Positions 50,982-61,335 of a stretch of DNA of 64,000 bases are shown in pieces; within the stretch, counting starts at the first letter, position 1; each line of letters starts with the position of its first letter. The position numbers and the translations under genes were made by a program. Location: NCBI RefSeq assembly GCF_009789075.1, contig NZ_WNXQ01000005.1:124001-188000 (forward strand), in the 5' to 3' direction. The stretch comes from Pseudooceanicola pacificus. Lineage in GTDB: Bacteria; Pseudomonadota; Alphaproteobacteria; Rhodobacterales; Rhodobacteraceae. The notes below the pieces were generated by a model, which did no database searches, was not told where the DNA came from, and saw only the letters and a list, made by a program, of their open reading frames with translations.

Positions 50982-53903
50982 ATGAAGGATTTCATCATTC
51001 CGCCCAAGGACTGGGACATGGGCACGCCGCTCTCCCGCTCCGGTGTCAGCGTCACCCTGACCGTCGACGGGTTCCCCGTCACGGTGCCCGAGGGCACCAG
51101 CGTGATGCGCGCGGCGATGGAGGCCGGGCTGAGGATCCCGAAACTCTGCGCCACCGACAGCGTCGAGGCCTTCGGCTCCTGCCGGCTCTGCGTGGTCGAG
51201 ATCGAGGGACGGCGCGGCACGCCCGCCTCCTGCACCACGCCGGTGGCCGAGGGGATGGTGGTGCATACCCAGTCCCCCAGGGTGAAGAAGATCCGCCGCG
51301 GCGTGATGGAGCTCTATATCTCCGATCACCCGCTGGACTGCCTGACCTGCGCCGCCAACGGCGATTGCGAATTGCAGGACATGGCCGGCATGGTCGGGCT
51401 GCGCGACGTGCGCTACACGCCCGGGCAGAACCATTACGCCGCAATCGGCGGCACCCTGGCCCAGGGCGACATCCGTGCCCGCGCACCCGGGGGCGAGGCC
51501 AACCCGCGCTACATCCCCAAGGACGAGAGCAACCCCTATTTCACCTACGATCCCGCCAAATGCATCGTCTGCTCGCGCTGCGTGCGGGCCTGCGAAGAGG
51601 TGCAGGGCACCTTTGCCCTGACGATCGAGGGGCGCGGGTTCGACAGCCGGGTCAAGGCGGGGATGCCGGGGGATGATTTCATGTCCTCCGACTGCGTGTC
51701 CTGCGGGGCCTGCGTGCAGGCCTGCCCGACGGCGACGCTGCAGGAAAAGAGCGTGATCGAGATGGGCACGCCCGACAAGTCGGTGATCACCACCTGCGCC
51801 TATTGCGGCGTCGGCTGCTCCTTCAAGGCCGAACTCAACGGCGACGAACTGGTGCGCATGGTGCCCTATCGTCACGGCAAGGCGAACCGGGGCCATTCCT
51901 GCGTGAAGGGCCGTTTCGCCTATGGCTATGCCAGCCACAAGGACCGCATCCTGAACCCGATGATCCGCGACCGGATCGACGAGCCCTGGCGCGAGGTGAC
52001 CTGGGAGGAGGCGCTGAGCTTTGCCGCCACCCGGATGCGCGGGCTGCAGGAGACCCACGGCAAGAAAAGCATCGGGGTGATCACCTCGTCGCGCTGCACC
52101 AACGAAGAGACCTACCTGGTGCAGAAACTCGCCCGCGCGGTCTTTGGCAACAACAACACCGACACCTGCGCCCGGGTCTGCCATTCGCCCACCGGCTACG
52201 GGCTGGGCCAGACCTTCGGCACCAGCGCGGGGACGCAGGATTTCGACAGTGTCGAGGATAGCGATGTCGTCATCGTCATCGGCGCCAACCCGACCGACGG
52301 GCACCCGGTCTTTGCCTCGCGGCTGAAGAAGCGGCTGCGGGCCGGCGCCAAGCTGATCGTGATCGACCCGCGCCGCATCGACCTGGTGCGCTCGGCCCAT
52401 GTCGAGGCCGCGCATCACCTGCCGCTGCGGCCCGGCACCAATGTCTCGGTCGTGACCTCGATGGCGCATGTGATCGTGACCGAGGGGCTGATGGACGAGG
52501 CGTTCATCCGCGAGCGCTGCGACTGGGACGAGTTCAGCGAATATGCCGAATTCGTCAGCGACCCGCGCCACAGCCCCGAGGCGACCGCGCTGCTGACCGG
52601 CGTTCCCGCGGCCGAGCTGCGCGCCGCCGCACGGCTGTTTGCCACCGGCGGCAACGGGGCGATCTATTACGGGCTGGGCGTGACGGAGCACAGCCAGGGC
52701 TCGACCACCGTGATCGGGATCGCCAACCTGGCCATGCTGACCGGCAATATCGGCCGCCCCGGCGTGGGGGTGAATCCGCTGCGCGGGCAGAACAACGTGC
52801 AGGGCTCCTGCGACATGGGCTCCTTCCCGCATGAACTGCCGGGCTATCGCCATGTAAAGGGCCCCGAGGTGCGCGAGATTTTCGAAACCCTCTGGGGCGT
52901 CGAGATCGACAGCGAACCGGGCCTGCGCATTCCCAACATGCTGGACGCCGCGGTCGACGGCACCTTCAAGGGGCTTTACTGCCAGGGCGAGGATATCCTG
53001 CAGTCCGACCCGGATACCAAACATGTCGCGGCGGGGCTGGCGGCGATGGACTGCGTCATCGTGCATGACCTCTTCCTGAACGAGACGGCGAATTACGCCC
53101 ATGTCTTCCTGCCGGGCTCGACCTTCCTGGAAAAGGACGGGACCTTCACCAATGCCGAACGCCGGATCAACCGGGTGCGCCGGGTCATGGCCCCGCGCAA
53201 CGGCTACGAGGACTGGGAGGTGACGCAGCTGCTGGCCAATGCCATGGGCGCGGACTGGCACTACACCCACCCGGCCCAGATCATGGACGAGATCGCGGCG
53301 ACGACGCCGTCCTTCGCCGGGGTGACTTACGAGGTGCTGGAGGAGAAGGGCTCTGTCCAGTGGCCCTGCAACGAGGCCAACCCCGACGGCACGCCGCTGA
53401 TGCATGTGGACGGTTTCGTGCGCGGCAAGGGGCGGTTCATCGTGACGGAATACGTGGCGACGGACGAAAAGACCGGCCCGCGCTTTCCGCTGCTGCTGAC
53501 CACGGGGCGGATCCTGTCGCAGTACAACGTGGGTGCCCAGACCCGGCGGACGGCAAACACCGCCTGGCATCCCGAGGACCTGCTGGAGATCCATCCCCAC
53601 GATGCCGAGAACCGGGGCCTGAAGGAGGGCGACTGGATCAAGCTCGCCTCGCGCTCGGGCGAAACGACGCTCAGGGCGCATGTGACCGACCGGGTCTCGC
53701 CCGGGGTGGTCTACACGACCTTTCACCACCCGGACACGCAGGCCAATGTGATCACCACCGATTTTTCGGACTGGGCGACGAACTGCCCGGAATACAAGGT
53801 GACGGCGGTGCAGGTCTCGGCCTCCAACGGGCCGACGGACTGGCAGGAGGACTATGCCGCCCAGGCCGAACAGGCCCGGCGAATCCTGCCCGCGGCGGAA
53901 TGA
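50982..53903 (+). CDS. fdsA: NAD-dependent formate dehydrogenase alpha subunit (Mo-bis-PGD)
   Basis: A 973-residue catalytic subunit. Cofactor sites run in order: [2Fe-2S] (FGSCRLCVVEIEG), a His-ligated cluster (DHPLDCLTCAANGDCELQD), two [4Fe-4S] (CIVCSRCVRACEE and CVSCGACVQACPT), and the cluster next to the molybdenum site (TTCAYCGVGCSFKAELNG). The active-site Cys-His pair is in ARVCHSPTGYGLGQTFGTSA. It oxidises formate to CO2 in the cytoplasm. ATG 50982 gives the usual N-terminus. Its stop overlaps the fdhD start. Confidence 0.97.
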   Translation: MKDFIIPPKDWDMGTPLSRSGVSVTLTVDGFPVTVPEGTSVMRAAMEAGLRIPKLCATDSVEAFGSCRLCVVEIEGRRGTPASCTTPVAEGMVVHTQSPRVKKIRRGVMELYISDHPLDCLTCAANGDCELQDMAGMVGLRDVRYTPGQNHYAAIGGTLAQGDIRARAPGGEANPRYIPKDESNPYFTYDPAKCIVCSRCVRACEEVQGTFALTIEGRGFDSRVKAGMPGDDFMSSDCVSCGACVQACPTATLQEKSVIEMGTPDKSVITTCAYCGVGCSFKAELNGDELVRMVPYRHGKANRGHSCVKGRFAYGYASHKDRILNPMIRDRIDEPWREVTWEEALSFAATRMRGLQETHGKKSIGVITSSRCTNEETYLVQKLARAVFGNNNTDTCARVCHSPTGYGLGQTFGTSAGTQDFDSVEDSDVVIVIGANPTDGHPVFASRLKKRLRAGAKLIVIDPRRIDLVRSAHVEAAHHLPLRPGTNVSVVTSMAHVIVTEGLMDEAFIRERCDWDEFSEYAEFVSDPRHSPEATALLTGVPAAELRAAARLFATGGNGAIYYGLGVTEHSQGSTTVIGIANLAMLTGNIGRPGVGVNPLRGQNNVQGSCDMGSFPHELPGYRHVKGPEVREIFETLWGVEIDSEPGLRIPNMLDAAVDGTFKGLYCQGEDILQSDPDTKHVAAGLAAMDCVIVHDLFLNETANYAHVFLPGSTFLEKDGTFTNAERRINRVRRVMAPRNGYEDWEVTQLLANAMGADWHYTHPAQIMDEIAATTPSFAGVTYEVLEEKGSVQWPCNEANPDGTPLMHVDGFVRGKGRFIVTEYVATDEKTGPRFPLLLTTGRILSQYNVGAQTRRTANTAWHPEDLLEIHPHDAENRGLKEGDWIKLASRSGETTLRAHVTDRVSPGVVYTTFHHPDTQANVITTDFSDWATNCPEYKVTAVQVSASNGPTDWQEDYAAQAEQARRILPAAE

Positions 53904-54712
53904 TGAAGGGGCTGGCCTCCCTGCCGATGACGGCGGTGCATGCGGGCGGGCGGGTGCCCGCGCTGCGGGCGCTGCCCGAGGAGGTGCCGGTCTCTCTCGT
54001 CTGTCAGGGATCGTCCCAGGCGGTGATGATGTGCTCGCCCGCGGATCTGGAGGATTTTGCGGTCGGCTTCTGCCTGACCGAGGGGATCGTGCGCGCCGCC
54101 GACGAGATCGAGTCGCTGGAGGTCGTGCCGCATGCGCAGGGCATCGAACTCAGGATGTGGTTGCGCGCCGACCGGGCCGAGGCGCTCGGCGCGCGGCGGC
54201 GGATGATGGCGGGGCCGGTGGGCTGCGGAATGTGCGGGCTGGATTCGCTGGAACAGGCGATGCGCGACCTGCCGGCGGTGGTCTCGGACCTGCGCTTCGG
54301 CGTGGAGGAGATCGCCGGCGCGCCCGAGGCGCTGCGCGCCAGCCAGCCGATGCACGACCGCGCCCGCGCGGTCCATGCGGCGGGGTTCCTGGTGCCGGGG
54401 CAGGGCATCGTGCTGGCGCGCGAGGATGTGGGGCGGCACAACGCGCTCGACAAGCTGATCGGGGCGCTGGCGCGGGGCGCGGGCGATCCGGCCTCGGGCG
54501 CGGCGGTGCTGACCAGCCGGGTTTCGGTCGAGATGGTGCAGAAATGCGCGATGGCCGGACTCCCGGTGGTGGTCGCGGTTTCCGCTCCGACCGCGCTGGC
54601 GGTGCGGATGGCGGGTGAGGCGGGGCTGACGCTGGCCTGTTTCGCGCGCGAAGGCGGGTTCGACCTGTGGTCGGGGCCCGAGAGGATTGCCGGAGGGGCC
54701 GATGTCGCCTGA
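53900..54712 (+). CDS. fdhD: FdhD/FdsC sulfurtransferase for formate dehydrogenase
   Basis: A 270-residue accessory protein that hands sulfur to the molybdenum cofactor of formate dehydrogenase. The conserved loop with two Cys is VGCGMCGLDSLEQAMR. Other landmarks are MCSPADLEDFAVGFCLTEGI, GIVLAREDVGRHNALDKLIG and VSVEMVQKCAMAGLPVVVAV. It starts ATGATG, overlapping the fdsA stop, and the fdsD start lies inside its last codons. Confidence 0.95.
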   Translation: MMKGLASLPMTAVHAGGRVPALRALPEEVPVSLVCQGSSQAVMMCSPADLEDFAVGFCLTEGIVRAADEIESLEVVPHAQGIELRMWLRADRAEALGARRRMMAGPVGCGMCGLDSLEQAMRDLPAVVSDLRFGVEEIAGAPEALRASQPMHDRARAVHAAGFLVPGQGIVLAREDVGRHNALDKLIGALARGAGDPASGAAVLTSRVSVEMVQKCAMAGLPVVVAVSAPTALAVRMAGEAGLTLACFAREGGFDLWSGPERIAGGADVA

Positions 54713-54926
54713 GAAACTGGTCTATATGGCGAACCAGATCGCCACCTTCTTTGCCACCCAGCCCGGGGAGGACCGGGCGGAGCGTGTCGCGGCGCATCTG
54801 TCGGATTTCTGGGAGCCCCGGATGCGGGTGCAGCTGCTGGAGATCGTGGCCGCCGGCGGGGCCGGGCTGTCGCCGCTGGCGCTGGAGGCGGCGGGCCGGC
54901 TGCCCCAGCCCCCGGACGGGGCGTGA
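54702..54926 (+). CDS. fdsD: Formate dehydrogenase delta subunit
   Basis: A 74-residue protein matching FdsD (EKLVYMANQIATFFATQPGE, then VAAHLSDFWEPRMRVQLLEI). It is thought to help mature or stabilise the enzyme. GGAGG lies before ATG 54702, and the start overlaps the fdhD end. It completes the fdsG-B-[DUF4287]-A-C-D order. Confidence 0.95.
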   Translation: MSPEKLVYMANQIATFFATQPGEDRAERVAAHLSDFWEPRMRVQLLEIVAAGGAGLSPLALEAAGRLPQPPDGA

Positions 54927-55033
54927 TCCAGTTGAGCGCTGCCGCGCATTCCCGGTTCTGACATCTGCGCGGCGACGCCCCGGGGGCTGGTGGCGGGTCC
55001 GGTCGATGGGTCGGGAGATTTGCCGAGAAGCGG

Positions 55034-55141
55034 TTCAGGGGCAGGTCTGCCCTGAACGCGCCCGTGTCGAGTGTTCTGCGAGTCGCGCTCGCGTCAAGGA
55101 CGGGCCGCGCTGGCGCGCGGTGGCCTGCGGCCATCCTTGAC
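55034..55141. terminator. Two hairpins downstream of fdsD
   Basis: TTCAGGGGCAG-GT-CTGCCCTGAA (55034-55056) is a stem with one bulge. GTCAAGGA (55093-55100) pairs with TCCTTGAC (55134-55141) around a GC-rich imperfect stem. They lie between convergent genes and could stop transcription from both sides, or be an intergenic repeat. No T-run is present. Confidence 0.45.
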
Positions 55142-55152
55142 CCGGTCCCGAC

Positions 55153-55851
55153 TCACGGGTGGCGCGTGGCCGTCGTGACCAGCAGGACAAGCCCTGCGGC
55201 TGCCATGGCGAGGATGGGCCAGAGCGGTGGATTGGCATTGGCGGCGAGGATCCCGACCAGGGCCCAGCCGAGGCCCGCGGCATAGGCGCGGCCCGAGGCG
55301 GTGAAGCGCAGGGTGATCAGCCCGATGCCCAGGGCCAGCAGGATGAATGCGGCGTGGATCGGCACCACCGGCGCGGCGCCGTAGCCGGTGGCCAGGATCG
55401 CGCTGGCCACGCAGGAGGCGGCGGTGAGCCAGCCCGCGTAGAGACCGATGGGCCAGGCAAGCCAGGCCCGGTCGCGCAGCGGCGTGCGGATCAGCGCGGC
55501 CAGGGCCGTGGCCAGCATCGCCCAGATCAGCACGGTGGCCCAGACCGGCGAGGCCTGTGCCAGCGGCACCCAGGCCGCGCCGAGGGTGAGGCTGGCCAGC
55601 AGCGGCCAGCGCGGGCGGTCCCAGTCCGGATCGCGGGCATGGCGCAGCAGGCCGAGGCCGGCGGAGAGGATCAGCCAGGCATAGATCGGCAGCCAGATCG
55701 AGAAGGCCCAGCCCGCCGGCTGGATCGGGGGGGCGAACTGCGGCACGGGGAACTGCTCGGGGCTGAAGCCCGCGAAGCCGCCGGTGACAACCGGCGACAG
55801 GGCAAAGGCCAGGGCGGCGATGAGGGTGAGCAGGGCTTTGACAGGTTGCAT
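55153..55851 (-). CDS. TspO/MBR-related membrane protein
   Basis: A 232-residue membrane protein with about 6 hydrophobic segments, longer than classic five-helix TspO (about 160). Landmarks are IQPAGWAFSIWLPIYAWLIL near residue 45 and the Trp-rich WPIGLYAGWLTAASCVASAI. TspO proteins bind tetrapyrroles and tune photosynthesis or stress genes in Rhodobacter; this divergent, longer relative need not share that function. Confidence 0.75.
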   Translation of the reverse strand: MQPVKALLTLIAALAFALSPVVTGGFAGFSPEQFPVPQFAPPIQPAGWAFSIWLPIYAWLILSAGLGLLRHARDPDWDRPRWPLLASLTLGAAWVPLAQASPVWATVLIWAMLATALAALIRTPLRDRAWLAWPIGLYAGWLTAASCVASAILATGYGAAPVVPIHAAFILLALGIGLITLRFTASGRAYAAGLGWALVGILAANANPPLWPILAMAAAGLVLLVTTATRHP

Positions 55852-55996
55852 GCCCGGTCAACGCGCGACTGGCGGATCGGGTTCAGGCCCCGCGTGGCCG
55901 TGACGCAACGTCCTGGCGGCGTCAGGTGCCGGGGGATGTGCCATCAGCCGGGGCGAAAGGGTGGGCCGCCGGCCTGTGCGCCGACGGCTCCGTGGG

Positions 55997-57289
55997 TCAG
56001 GCGAGCTGACCCTCGGGCGTCAGGGTGGTGCGCCCGCCGAGGTAGGGGTGCAGCGCCGCGGGCAGGGCGACCGAGCCGTCCGCCCGCTGGCCGTTTTCCA
56101 GCACCGCGATCAGGGTCCGGCCCACGGCGAGGCCCGAACCGTTGAGCGTGTGCACATATTCCGGCTTGCCGCCGCCTTCGGGGCGGAAGCGGGCGTTCAT
56201 CCGCCGGGCCTGGAAGTCGCCGCAGACCGAGACCGAGCTGATCTCGCGATAGGTGTTCTGCCCCGGCAGCCAGACCTCGATATCGTAGGTCCGCCGCGCG
56301 CCAAAGCCCATGTCGCCGGTGCAGAGCACCACGGTGCGGTAGGGCAGGCCGAGCTTTTCCAGGATCCCCTCGGCGCAGCGGGTCATCCGCTCCTGTTCCT
56401 CCAGCGAGGCGTCGGGGCGGGTGATCGAGACCATCTCGACCTTTTCGAACTGGTGCTGGCGCAGCATGCCGGCGGTGTCGCGGCCCGCGCTGCCGGCCTC
56501 GGAGCGGAAGCACTGGGTATGGGCCACGTAACGGCGCGGCAGATGGCTTTCGGCGATGATCGTGTCGTTGACGATATTGGTCAGCGTCACCTCGGCGGTC
56601 GGCACCAGCCACCAGCCCTCGCGGGTCTGATAGCTGTCTTCGCCGAACTTCGGCAGCTGGCCGGTGCCCAGCATCATCTCCTCGCGCACCAGGACCGGGG
56701 TCCAGGTCTCGGTCAGGCCGTTCTCGTCGACATGGGTGTCGACCATCATCTGCGCCAGCGCCCGGTGGATGCGCGCCACCGCGCCCGAGAGCACCACGAA
56801 GCGGGAGCCCGACAGCTTGGCCGCGGTTTCGAAATCCATCCCCTGCTGCACCCCGGCGAGCTGGTAATGCTCCACCGGGTCGAAGGCGAAGTTCGGGATG
56901 GAGCCGTGGCGGCGCAGCTCGACATTGTCGGCCTCGTCGGCGCCGTCCGGCACCTCGTCCAGCGGCAGGTTCGGGATGCCCAACAGCAGGTCGGTGAGCT
57001 GGGCGTCGAGCGCCTTGGCCTCGTCCTGCATCGCGGCGATCTCGGCCTTCTTGTCGGCCACGAGGGCGCGCAGGCGCTCGAACTCGGCCTCGTCGCCGCT
57101 GGCCTTGGCGGCCCCGACGGATTTGGAGGCCTTGTTCTGTTCGGCCTGCGCCGTCTCGGCGGCGAGGATGCGGGCGCGCCGGGCCTCGTCGAGGGAGAGG
57201 ATCTCCGACGACATGGCCGAGGCTCCGCGGCGGGACAGGGCGGCGTCGAAGGCGGCCGGGTTCTCGCGGATCATTCGGATGTCGTGCAT
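55997..57289 (-). CDS. serS: Serine-tRNA ligase
   Basis: A 430-residue class II synthetase that charges tRNA-Ser and tRNA-Sec. The N-terminal coiled-coil arm (about residues 30-105) binds the long variable arm of the tRNA. Class II motifs are [20 protein letters not shown] and [16 protein letters not shown] (motif 2), and [20 protein letters not shown] (motif 3). The start is [18 protein letters not shown] at 57289, the usual N-terminus. Confidence 0.97.
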   Translation of the reverse strand: MHDIRMIRENPAAFDAALSRRGASAMSSEILSLDEARRARILAAETAQAEQNKASKSVGAAKASGDEAEFERLRALVADKKAEIAAMQDEAKALDAQLTDLLLGIPNLPLDEVPDGADEADNVELRRHGSIPNFAFDPVEHYQLAGVQQGMDFETAAKLSGSRFVVLSGAVARIHRALAQMMVDTHVDENGLTETWTPVLVREEMMLGTGQLPKFGEDSYQTREGWWLVPTAEVTLTNIVNDTIIAESHLPRRYVAHTQCFRSEAGSAGRDTAGMLRQHQFEKVEMVSITRPDASLEEQERMTRCAEGILEKLGLPYRTVVLCTGDMGFGARRTYDIEVWLPGQNTYREISSVSVCGDFQARRMNARFRPEGGGKPEYVHTLNGSGLAVGRTLIAVLENGQRADGSVALPAALHPYLGGRTTLTPEGQLA

Positions 57290-57443
57290 GGGTTCTCTCC
57301 TTTGGGCACGGATTCGTGGGCGGGTTATGCCGCAAAACGGCGGGATGTGTAACTGGGCAGGTTGGGATGGGGGCCGCACGGTGCGCGGACAGGGCGAGAC
57401 CCCGGCGCGCGGGCCGGGGCGCGGCGGAACGGGCGAGATGACC

Positions 57444-59189
57444 TCAGCGGCGTCCGGCGGGGTCGGGGACGTAGCCGATGCGATCCTGGAAGGCGCGCCA
57501 TTCGGGTTCGAATTCGAACAATTGGAGGGGCTCTGCATCTTTCGGGCGCCAGTCTTCGGGCCAGGGATAGCCCTCGGGCAGGGTCACGTCGCTGTCACCA
57601 AAAGTGTCCTTGAAGAGATCCGCGTTGAGCGCGAGCATGGAGAGGTCAACCGCCTTCAGCCCGGCACCTCGGAGAGTAGCCGGATAAAAAGCCGTTGTGT
57701 CTGAGAACTGCGCCCCCGTGAGGTCCGCCCCCTGCAACTGCGCCTCCCCGAGGTGCGCCCCCTGCAACTGCGCCTCCCCGAGGTTCGCCCCCTGCAACTG
57801 CGCATCACTGAGGACCGCCCCCTGCAACTGCGCCTCCCCGAGGTCCGCCCCCTGCAACTCCGCCCCCCAGAGGTCCGCCCCCTGCAACTGCGCCTCCCTG
57901 AGGCGCGCCCCCTGCAACTGCGCCCCCCAGAGGCGCGCCCCCTGCAACTGCGCCTCCCTGAGGCGCGCCCCCTGCAACTGCGCCCCCCAGAGGCTCGCCC
58001 CCTGCAACTGCGCCCCCCAGAGGTTCGCCCCTTCGCAGCGCGACGTTGAGACAAGTGCTGTCCGAAGATCGAGGTCGCTCAGGTCCGCTAATTGAAGGTT
58101 CGTATCGCGGAGATCGGGTCGATAGTCCTTCCGGCGTGTGCTTGATTGCGCAGCGGCCTCCAGCGCGATCTGCCGCAGGCTGCGCCGCCCGATGACCGTG
58201 ATCGCGGTCTGAACGTCGATTCTGGGTTTGGCACGCGCCCGCCCCCAGGATGCCAATGCATTCGGCTCGATCATGTCCGGCGAAATCCCTGTCTCTGTCT
58301 GTATCCGGTGGGGGATTTCACCTTCGTCGGCGCCGTCACCTTCCAACCGCTTCCAGGCCGCATCCCAGATCATCTTGGGGTTCGGGGGCGCATCCTTTGC
58401 CGGCGCATTTTCGCGGATATAGGCGCAGAGGATTTCCATGATCTGCACGTGGTCGCGGTCGCTGTCCTGGGCGATGCGTTCCAGCGCGTAGATGGCGCCG
58501 ATGCGCACCTCGAGATTCGGCAGGGTTTCCGAAAAGACCTGCCAGTCGCCCCGTTCCGTGACGGTTTCCCCGTTGTCCAGGCCCAGCGTCTGGGTCTGCC
58601 ATTCGATGCGTGTGTCCGTGGTTGCACCCTGTGTGACGGTTACCGGGCGGCCGATGCGGTCCACCTTCTTTTCGGCGCCAAGGCCCTGCACGGCGGTGTT
58701 GATCCGCTCGGTGATCAGCCCTTCCTCGGCCGCGCGGGTCTGGCGTTCGGTGGTCGTCACCCGGATCAGGGCCATCGGAATGCCCAGTAGCCCGGCCAGC
58801 GCGGTCAGCAGGCCGACCAGTGCCAGCACGTGCCAGCGCAGGTCATCCGCGCCGCCGCTTCCCTCCAGCCTCAGCGCGCCCCACAGGACCGAGACGCCGG
58901 GCGCGCCCTCGTCGCTGTGGGGAAAGGCCCAGACCAGGCGCCAGAGGGCATAGAGGACGAAGGCGATCAGCGCGGCCCAGATCGGGGTCAGGGCGCTGGC
59001 AAAGGCCGCGAGCGCCTTGATCGACCAGTCCCGGGGAAGGCGGTAGCTGTTGGATCGCTGGAGCAGGATCCACCAGACGAGGACGGACAGGGCGATCACC
59101 GACCCCGCGAAGACCAAGGTCCAGAATGCCGCCTCGGACAGCGGCACTGTCAGCGTCATGTTCCCGTTCATGGCACCGTTGACCCCCAT
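57444..59189 (-). CDS. Membrane protein with pentapeptide repeats
   Basis: A protein of up to 581 residues. Three membrane segments lie near the N-terminus ([60 protein letters not shown]). A cytoplasmic region of about 240 residues follows ([24 protein letters not shown], [20 protein letters not shown]). The C-terminal pentapeptide solenoid is built of ten GAxLxxAQLQ decapeptides. This layout is widespread in alphaproteobacteria, with no defined function. In-frame ATGs at 59189, 59171 and 59159 are all possible starts. Confidence 0.88.
   Translation of the reverse strand: MGVNGAMNGNMTLTVPLSEAAFWTLVFAGSVIALSVLVWWILLQRSNSYRLPRDWSIKALAAFASALTPIWAALIAFVLYALWRLVWAFPHSDEGAPGVSVLWGALRLEGSGGADDLRWHVLALVGLLTALAGLLGIPMALIRVTTTERQTRAAEEGLITERINTAVQGLGAEKKVDRIGRPVTVTQGATTDTRIEWQTQTLGLDNGETVTERGDWQVFSETLPNLEVRIGAIYALERIAQDSDRDHVQIMEILCAYIRENAPAKDAPPNPKMIWDAAWKRLEGDGADEGEIPHRIQTETGISPDMIEPNALASWGRARAKPRIDVQTAITVIGRRSLRQIALEAAAQSSTRRKDYRPDLRDTNLQLADLSDLDLRTALVSTSRCEGANLWGAQLQGASLWGAQLQGARLREAQLQGARLWGAQLQGARLREAQLQGADLWGAELQGADLGEAQLQGAVLSDAQLQGANLGEAQLQGAHLGEAQLQGADLTGAQFSDTTAFYPATLRGAGLKAVDLSMLALNADLFKDTFGDSDVTLPEGYPWPEDWRPKDAEPLQLFEFEPEWRAFQDRIGYVPDPAGRR
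57721..58020. repeat. Ten tandem 30-bp units inside the pentapeptide gene
   Basis: The 300-bp block repeats a 30-bp unit (core CGCCCCCTGCAACTGCGC) ten times in phase, each encoding one GAxLxxAQLQ decapeptide on the minus strand. Units differ mainly in one codon position and in CTCCCCGAG versus CCCCCAGAG forms, showing recent expansion at DNA level. Confidence 0.9.
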
Positions 59190-59395
59190 CCCTGACGCCG
59201 CCCCGCGTCAGCCTACCCAGCCCCGCCGGTTTCGCAAAGGAAAACCCGCAGCCGCCCGGCCCGCGTCGCACCGTCGCAGAAGGCCCTTTGACCCGGGTCC
59301 GGCACCCCTTTCCCGCCTTGCAATTCCGCCATGCCGACCATAGGTTCCGCCCACATTCGCGGGGGGCCCCCGCAGCAACCAAGGAGACCCCCCCA

Positions 59396-59683
59396 ATGGA
59401 TGGGAGCGCCATCGCCCAGTTCGTCCCCCTGATCCTGATCTTCGCGATCATGTACTTCCTGCTGATCCGCCCTCAGCAGAAGAAGGTGAAGGAGCACCAG
59501 GCGCTGGTGAATGCCGTCCGCCGCGGGGACATGGTTGTCACCCAGGGGGGCATCATCGGCAAGATCGCGAAGGTCAAGGACGACAACGAGGTCGAGGTCG
59601 AGGTCGCCGAGGGCGTCAAGATCCGCGTCGTGAAATCCACCATCGCGCAGGTTCTCAGCAAGACCGAGCCGGCCAATTCCTGA
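59396..59683 (+). CDS. yajC: Sec translocase accessory subunit YajC
   Basis: A 95-residue inner-membrane protein with one helix (IAQFVPLILIFAIMYFLLIR) and the conserved RPQQKKVKEHQALVNAVRRG, then GDMVVTQGGIIGKIAKVKDD. It assists SecDF in protein export. AAGGAG precedes ATG 59396. It is the first gene of yajC-secD-secF. Confidence 0.96.
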   Translation: MDGSAIAQFVPLILIFAIMYFLLIRPQQKKVKEHQALVNAVRRGDMVVTQGGIIGKIAKVKDDNEVEVEVAEGVKIRVVKSTIAQVLSKTEPANS

Positions 59684-59702
59684 CCCCGGGAGGGCCGCCT
59701 GA

Positions 59703-61334
59703 ATGCTTCAGATCGATCTGTGGAAGCGCATCCTGATCTGGCTCGTCGTCGCGGCGGGCCTGCTTCTGGCTCTGCCGAACGCCTTTTATTCCCGGGTCGA
59801 GGGGCATAACGATGCGATCGCCTCGGGGGTCGAGGACAGCACCTGGCCCTCGTACCTGCCCACGGGGCTGGTGAACCTGGGGCTGGACCTGCGCGGCGGG
59901 GCGCACCTGCTGGCCGAGGTCCGGGTGGCCGATGTCTACGAGTCGCGGATGAAGGGCATGTGGCCCGAGATCCGCAACCGCCTGCGCGACGCGCGCGAGC
60001 AGGTCGGCACCATCCGCCTGGTCGAGGGCAAGCCCGACGAGCTGCGCGTGCGCATCGGCGATGCCGACGGCATGGCCCGCGCGGTGCAGCTGGTGCGCGA
60101 TCTGGCGCGGCCGGTGACGACGCTGACCGGGGCCGGGGCCAGCGATATCGAGGTGCGCGCCGAGGGCGACATTCTGGTCGTGACCCTGTCGGAGGCCGAA
60201 CGCGCCGCGACCGACGACCGCACCGTGCGCCAGTCGCTCGAAATCATCCGCCGCCGGATCGACGAGGTCGGCACCCGCGAACCGACGATCCAGCGCCAGG
60301 GCGCGGACCGGATCCTGATCCAGGTGCCCGGCATCGGATCGGCCAGCGAACTGAAACAGATCATCGGCACCACGGCGCAGCTGACCTTCCAGCCGGTGGT
60401 GAGCCGCACGGCCAGCGCCGATGCCAGTGCCGGCCCGGGGCAGGAGGTCCTGCCCTCGCTGGACGAGGAAGGGGTGTTCTACATCCTCGAGGACACGCCC
60501 GTCGTGACCGGCGAGGAGCTGGTGGATGCGCAGCCCTCCTTCGATCAGAACGGCCGCCCGGCGGTGACCTTCCGGTTCAACCCGACGGGGGCGCGCAAGT
60601 TCGGCGATTACACGGCGGCCAATATCGGCAACCCCTTCGCCATCGTGCTGGATGACGAGGTGATCTCGGCCCCGGTGATCCAGAGCCATATCGCCGGCGG
60701 ATCGGGCATCATCACCGGGAATTTCTCGGTCGAGGAAAGCACCAACCTGGCCGTCCTGCTGCGCGCGGGCGCGCTGCCGGCGGGGCTGGATTTCCTGGAA
60801 GAGCGGACCATCGGCCCGGAACTGGGCGCCGACAGCATCGCGGCGGGCAAGCTGGCCTGCATCGTGGCCTTCGCCGGCGTGCTGATCTTCATGGTGGCGT
60901 CCTACGGGCTGTTCGGCATCTTCGCGAATCTCGCGCTGCTGGCCAACGTGGGGCTGATTTTTGGCCTGCTGTCGATGATCGGGGCCACGCTGACCCTGCC
61001 GGGCATCGCGGGCATCGTGCTGACCATCGGCATGGCGGTGGACGCCAACGTGCTGGTGTTCGAACGCATCCGCGAGGAACTGAAGACGGCGCGCGGGCCC
61101 GCACGGGCCATCGAGCTGGGCTATGACCGGGCGCTCAGCGCCATTGTCGACGCCAATATCACCACCTTCATGATCGCGGTGATCCTCTTCGCCCTGGGCT
61201 CCGGCCCGGTACGGGGGTTCTCGGTCACGCTGGGCATCGGCATTGTCACCTCGGTCTTCACGGCGATCTGGGTCACCCGGCTGTTGATCGTCATGTGGTT
61301 CGAACGTCGCCGTCCCAAAACGATCGAGGTGTGA
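59703..61334 (+). CDS. secD: Protein translocase subunit SecD
   Basis: A 543-residue six-helix inner-membrane protein. Motifs are VNLGLDLRGGAHLLAEVRV at the N-terminus, the P1 periplasmic domain with IIRRRIDEVGTREPTIQRQG, and AVDANVLVFERIREELK in the C-terminal helices. With SecF it uses the proton gradient to pull proteins across the membrane. It is separated from yajC by 19 bases and from secF by one. Confidence 0.97.
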   Translation: MLQIDLWKRILIWLVVAAGLLLALPNAFYSRVEGHNDAIASGVEDSTWPSYLPTGLVNLGLDLRGGAHLLAEVRVADVYESRMKGMWPEIRNRLRDAREQVGTIRLVEGKPDELRVRIGDADGMARAVQLVRDLARPVTTLTGAGASDIEVRAEGDILVVTLSEAERAATDDRTVRQSLEIIRRRIDEVGTREPTIQRQGADRILIQVPGIGSASELKQIIGTTAQLTFQPVVSRTASADASAGPGQEVLPSLDEEGVFYILEDTPVVTGEELVDAQPSFDQNGRPAVTFRFNPTGARKFGDYTAANIGNPFAIVLDDEVISAPVIQSHIAGGSGIITGNFSVEESTNLAVLLRAGALPAGLDFLEERTIGPELGADSIAAGKLACIVAFAGVLIFMVASYGLFGIFANLALLANVGLIFGLLSMIGATLTLPGIAGIVLTIGMAVDANVLVFERIREELKTARGPARAIELGYDRALSAIVDANITTFMIAVILFALGSGPVRGFSVTLGIGIVTSVFTAIWVTRLLIVMWFERRRPKTIEV

Positions 61335-61335
61335 G

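Noticed and set aside
57721..58020. Tandem 30-bp repeats as a possible CRISPR array
   Set aside because: Units are contiguous with no spacers, and they encode a regular protein repeat.
57697..58095. Cys-rich repetitive frame on the plus strand
   Set aside because: The 30-bp repeat period is a multiple of three, so other frames stay open. The minus-strand pentapeptide protein explains the region.
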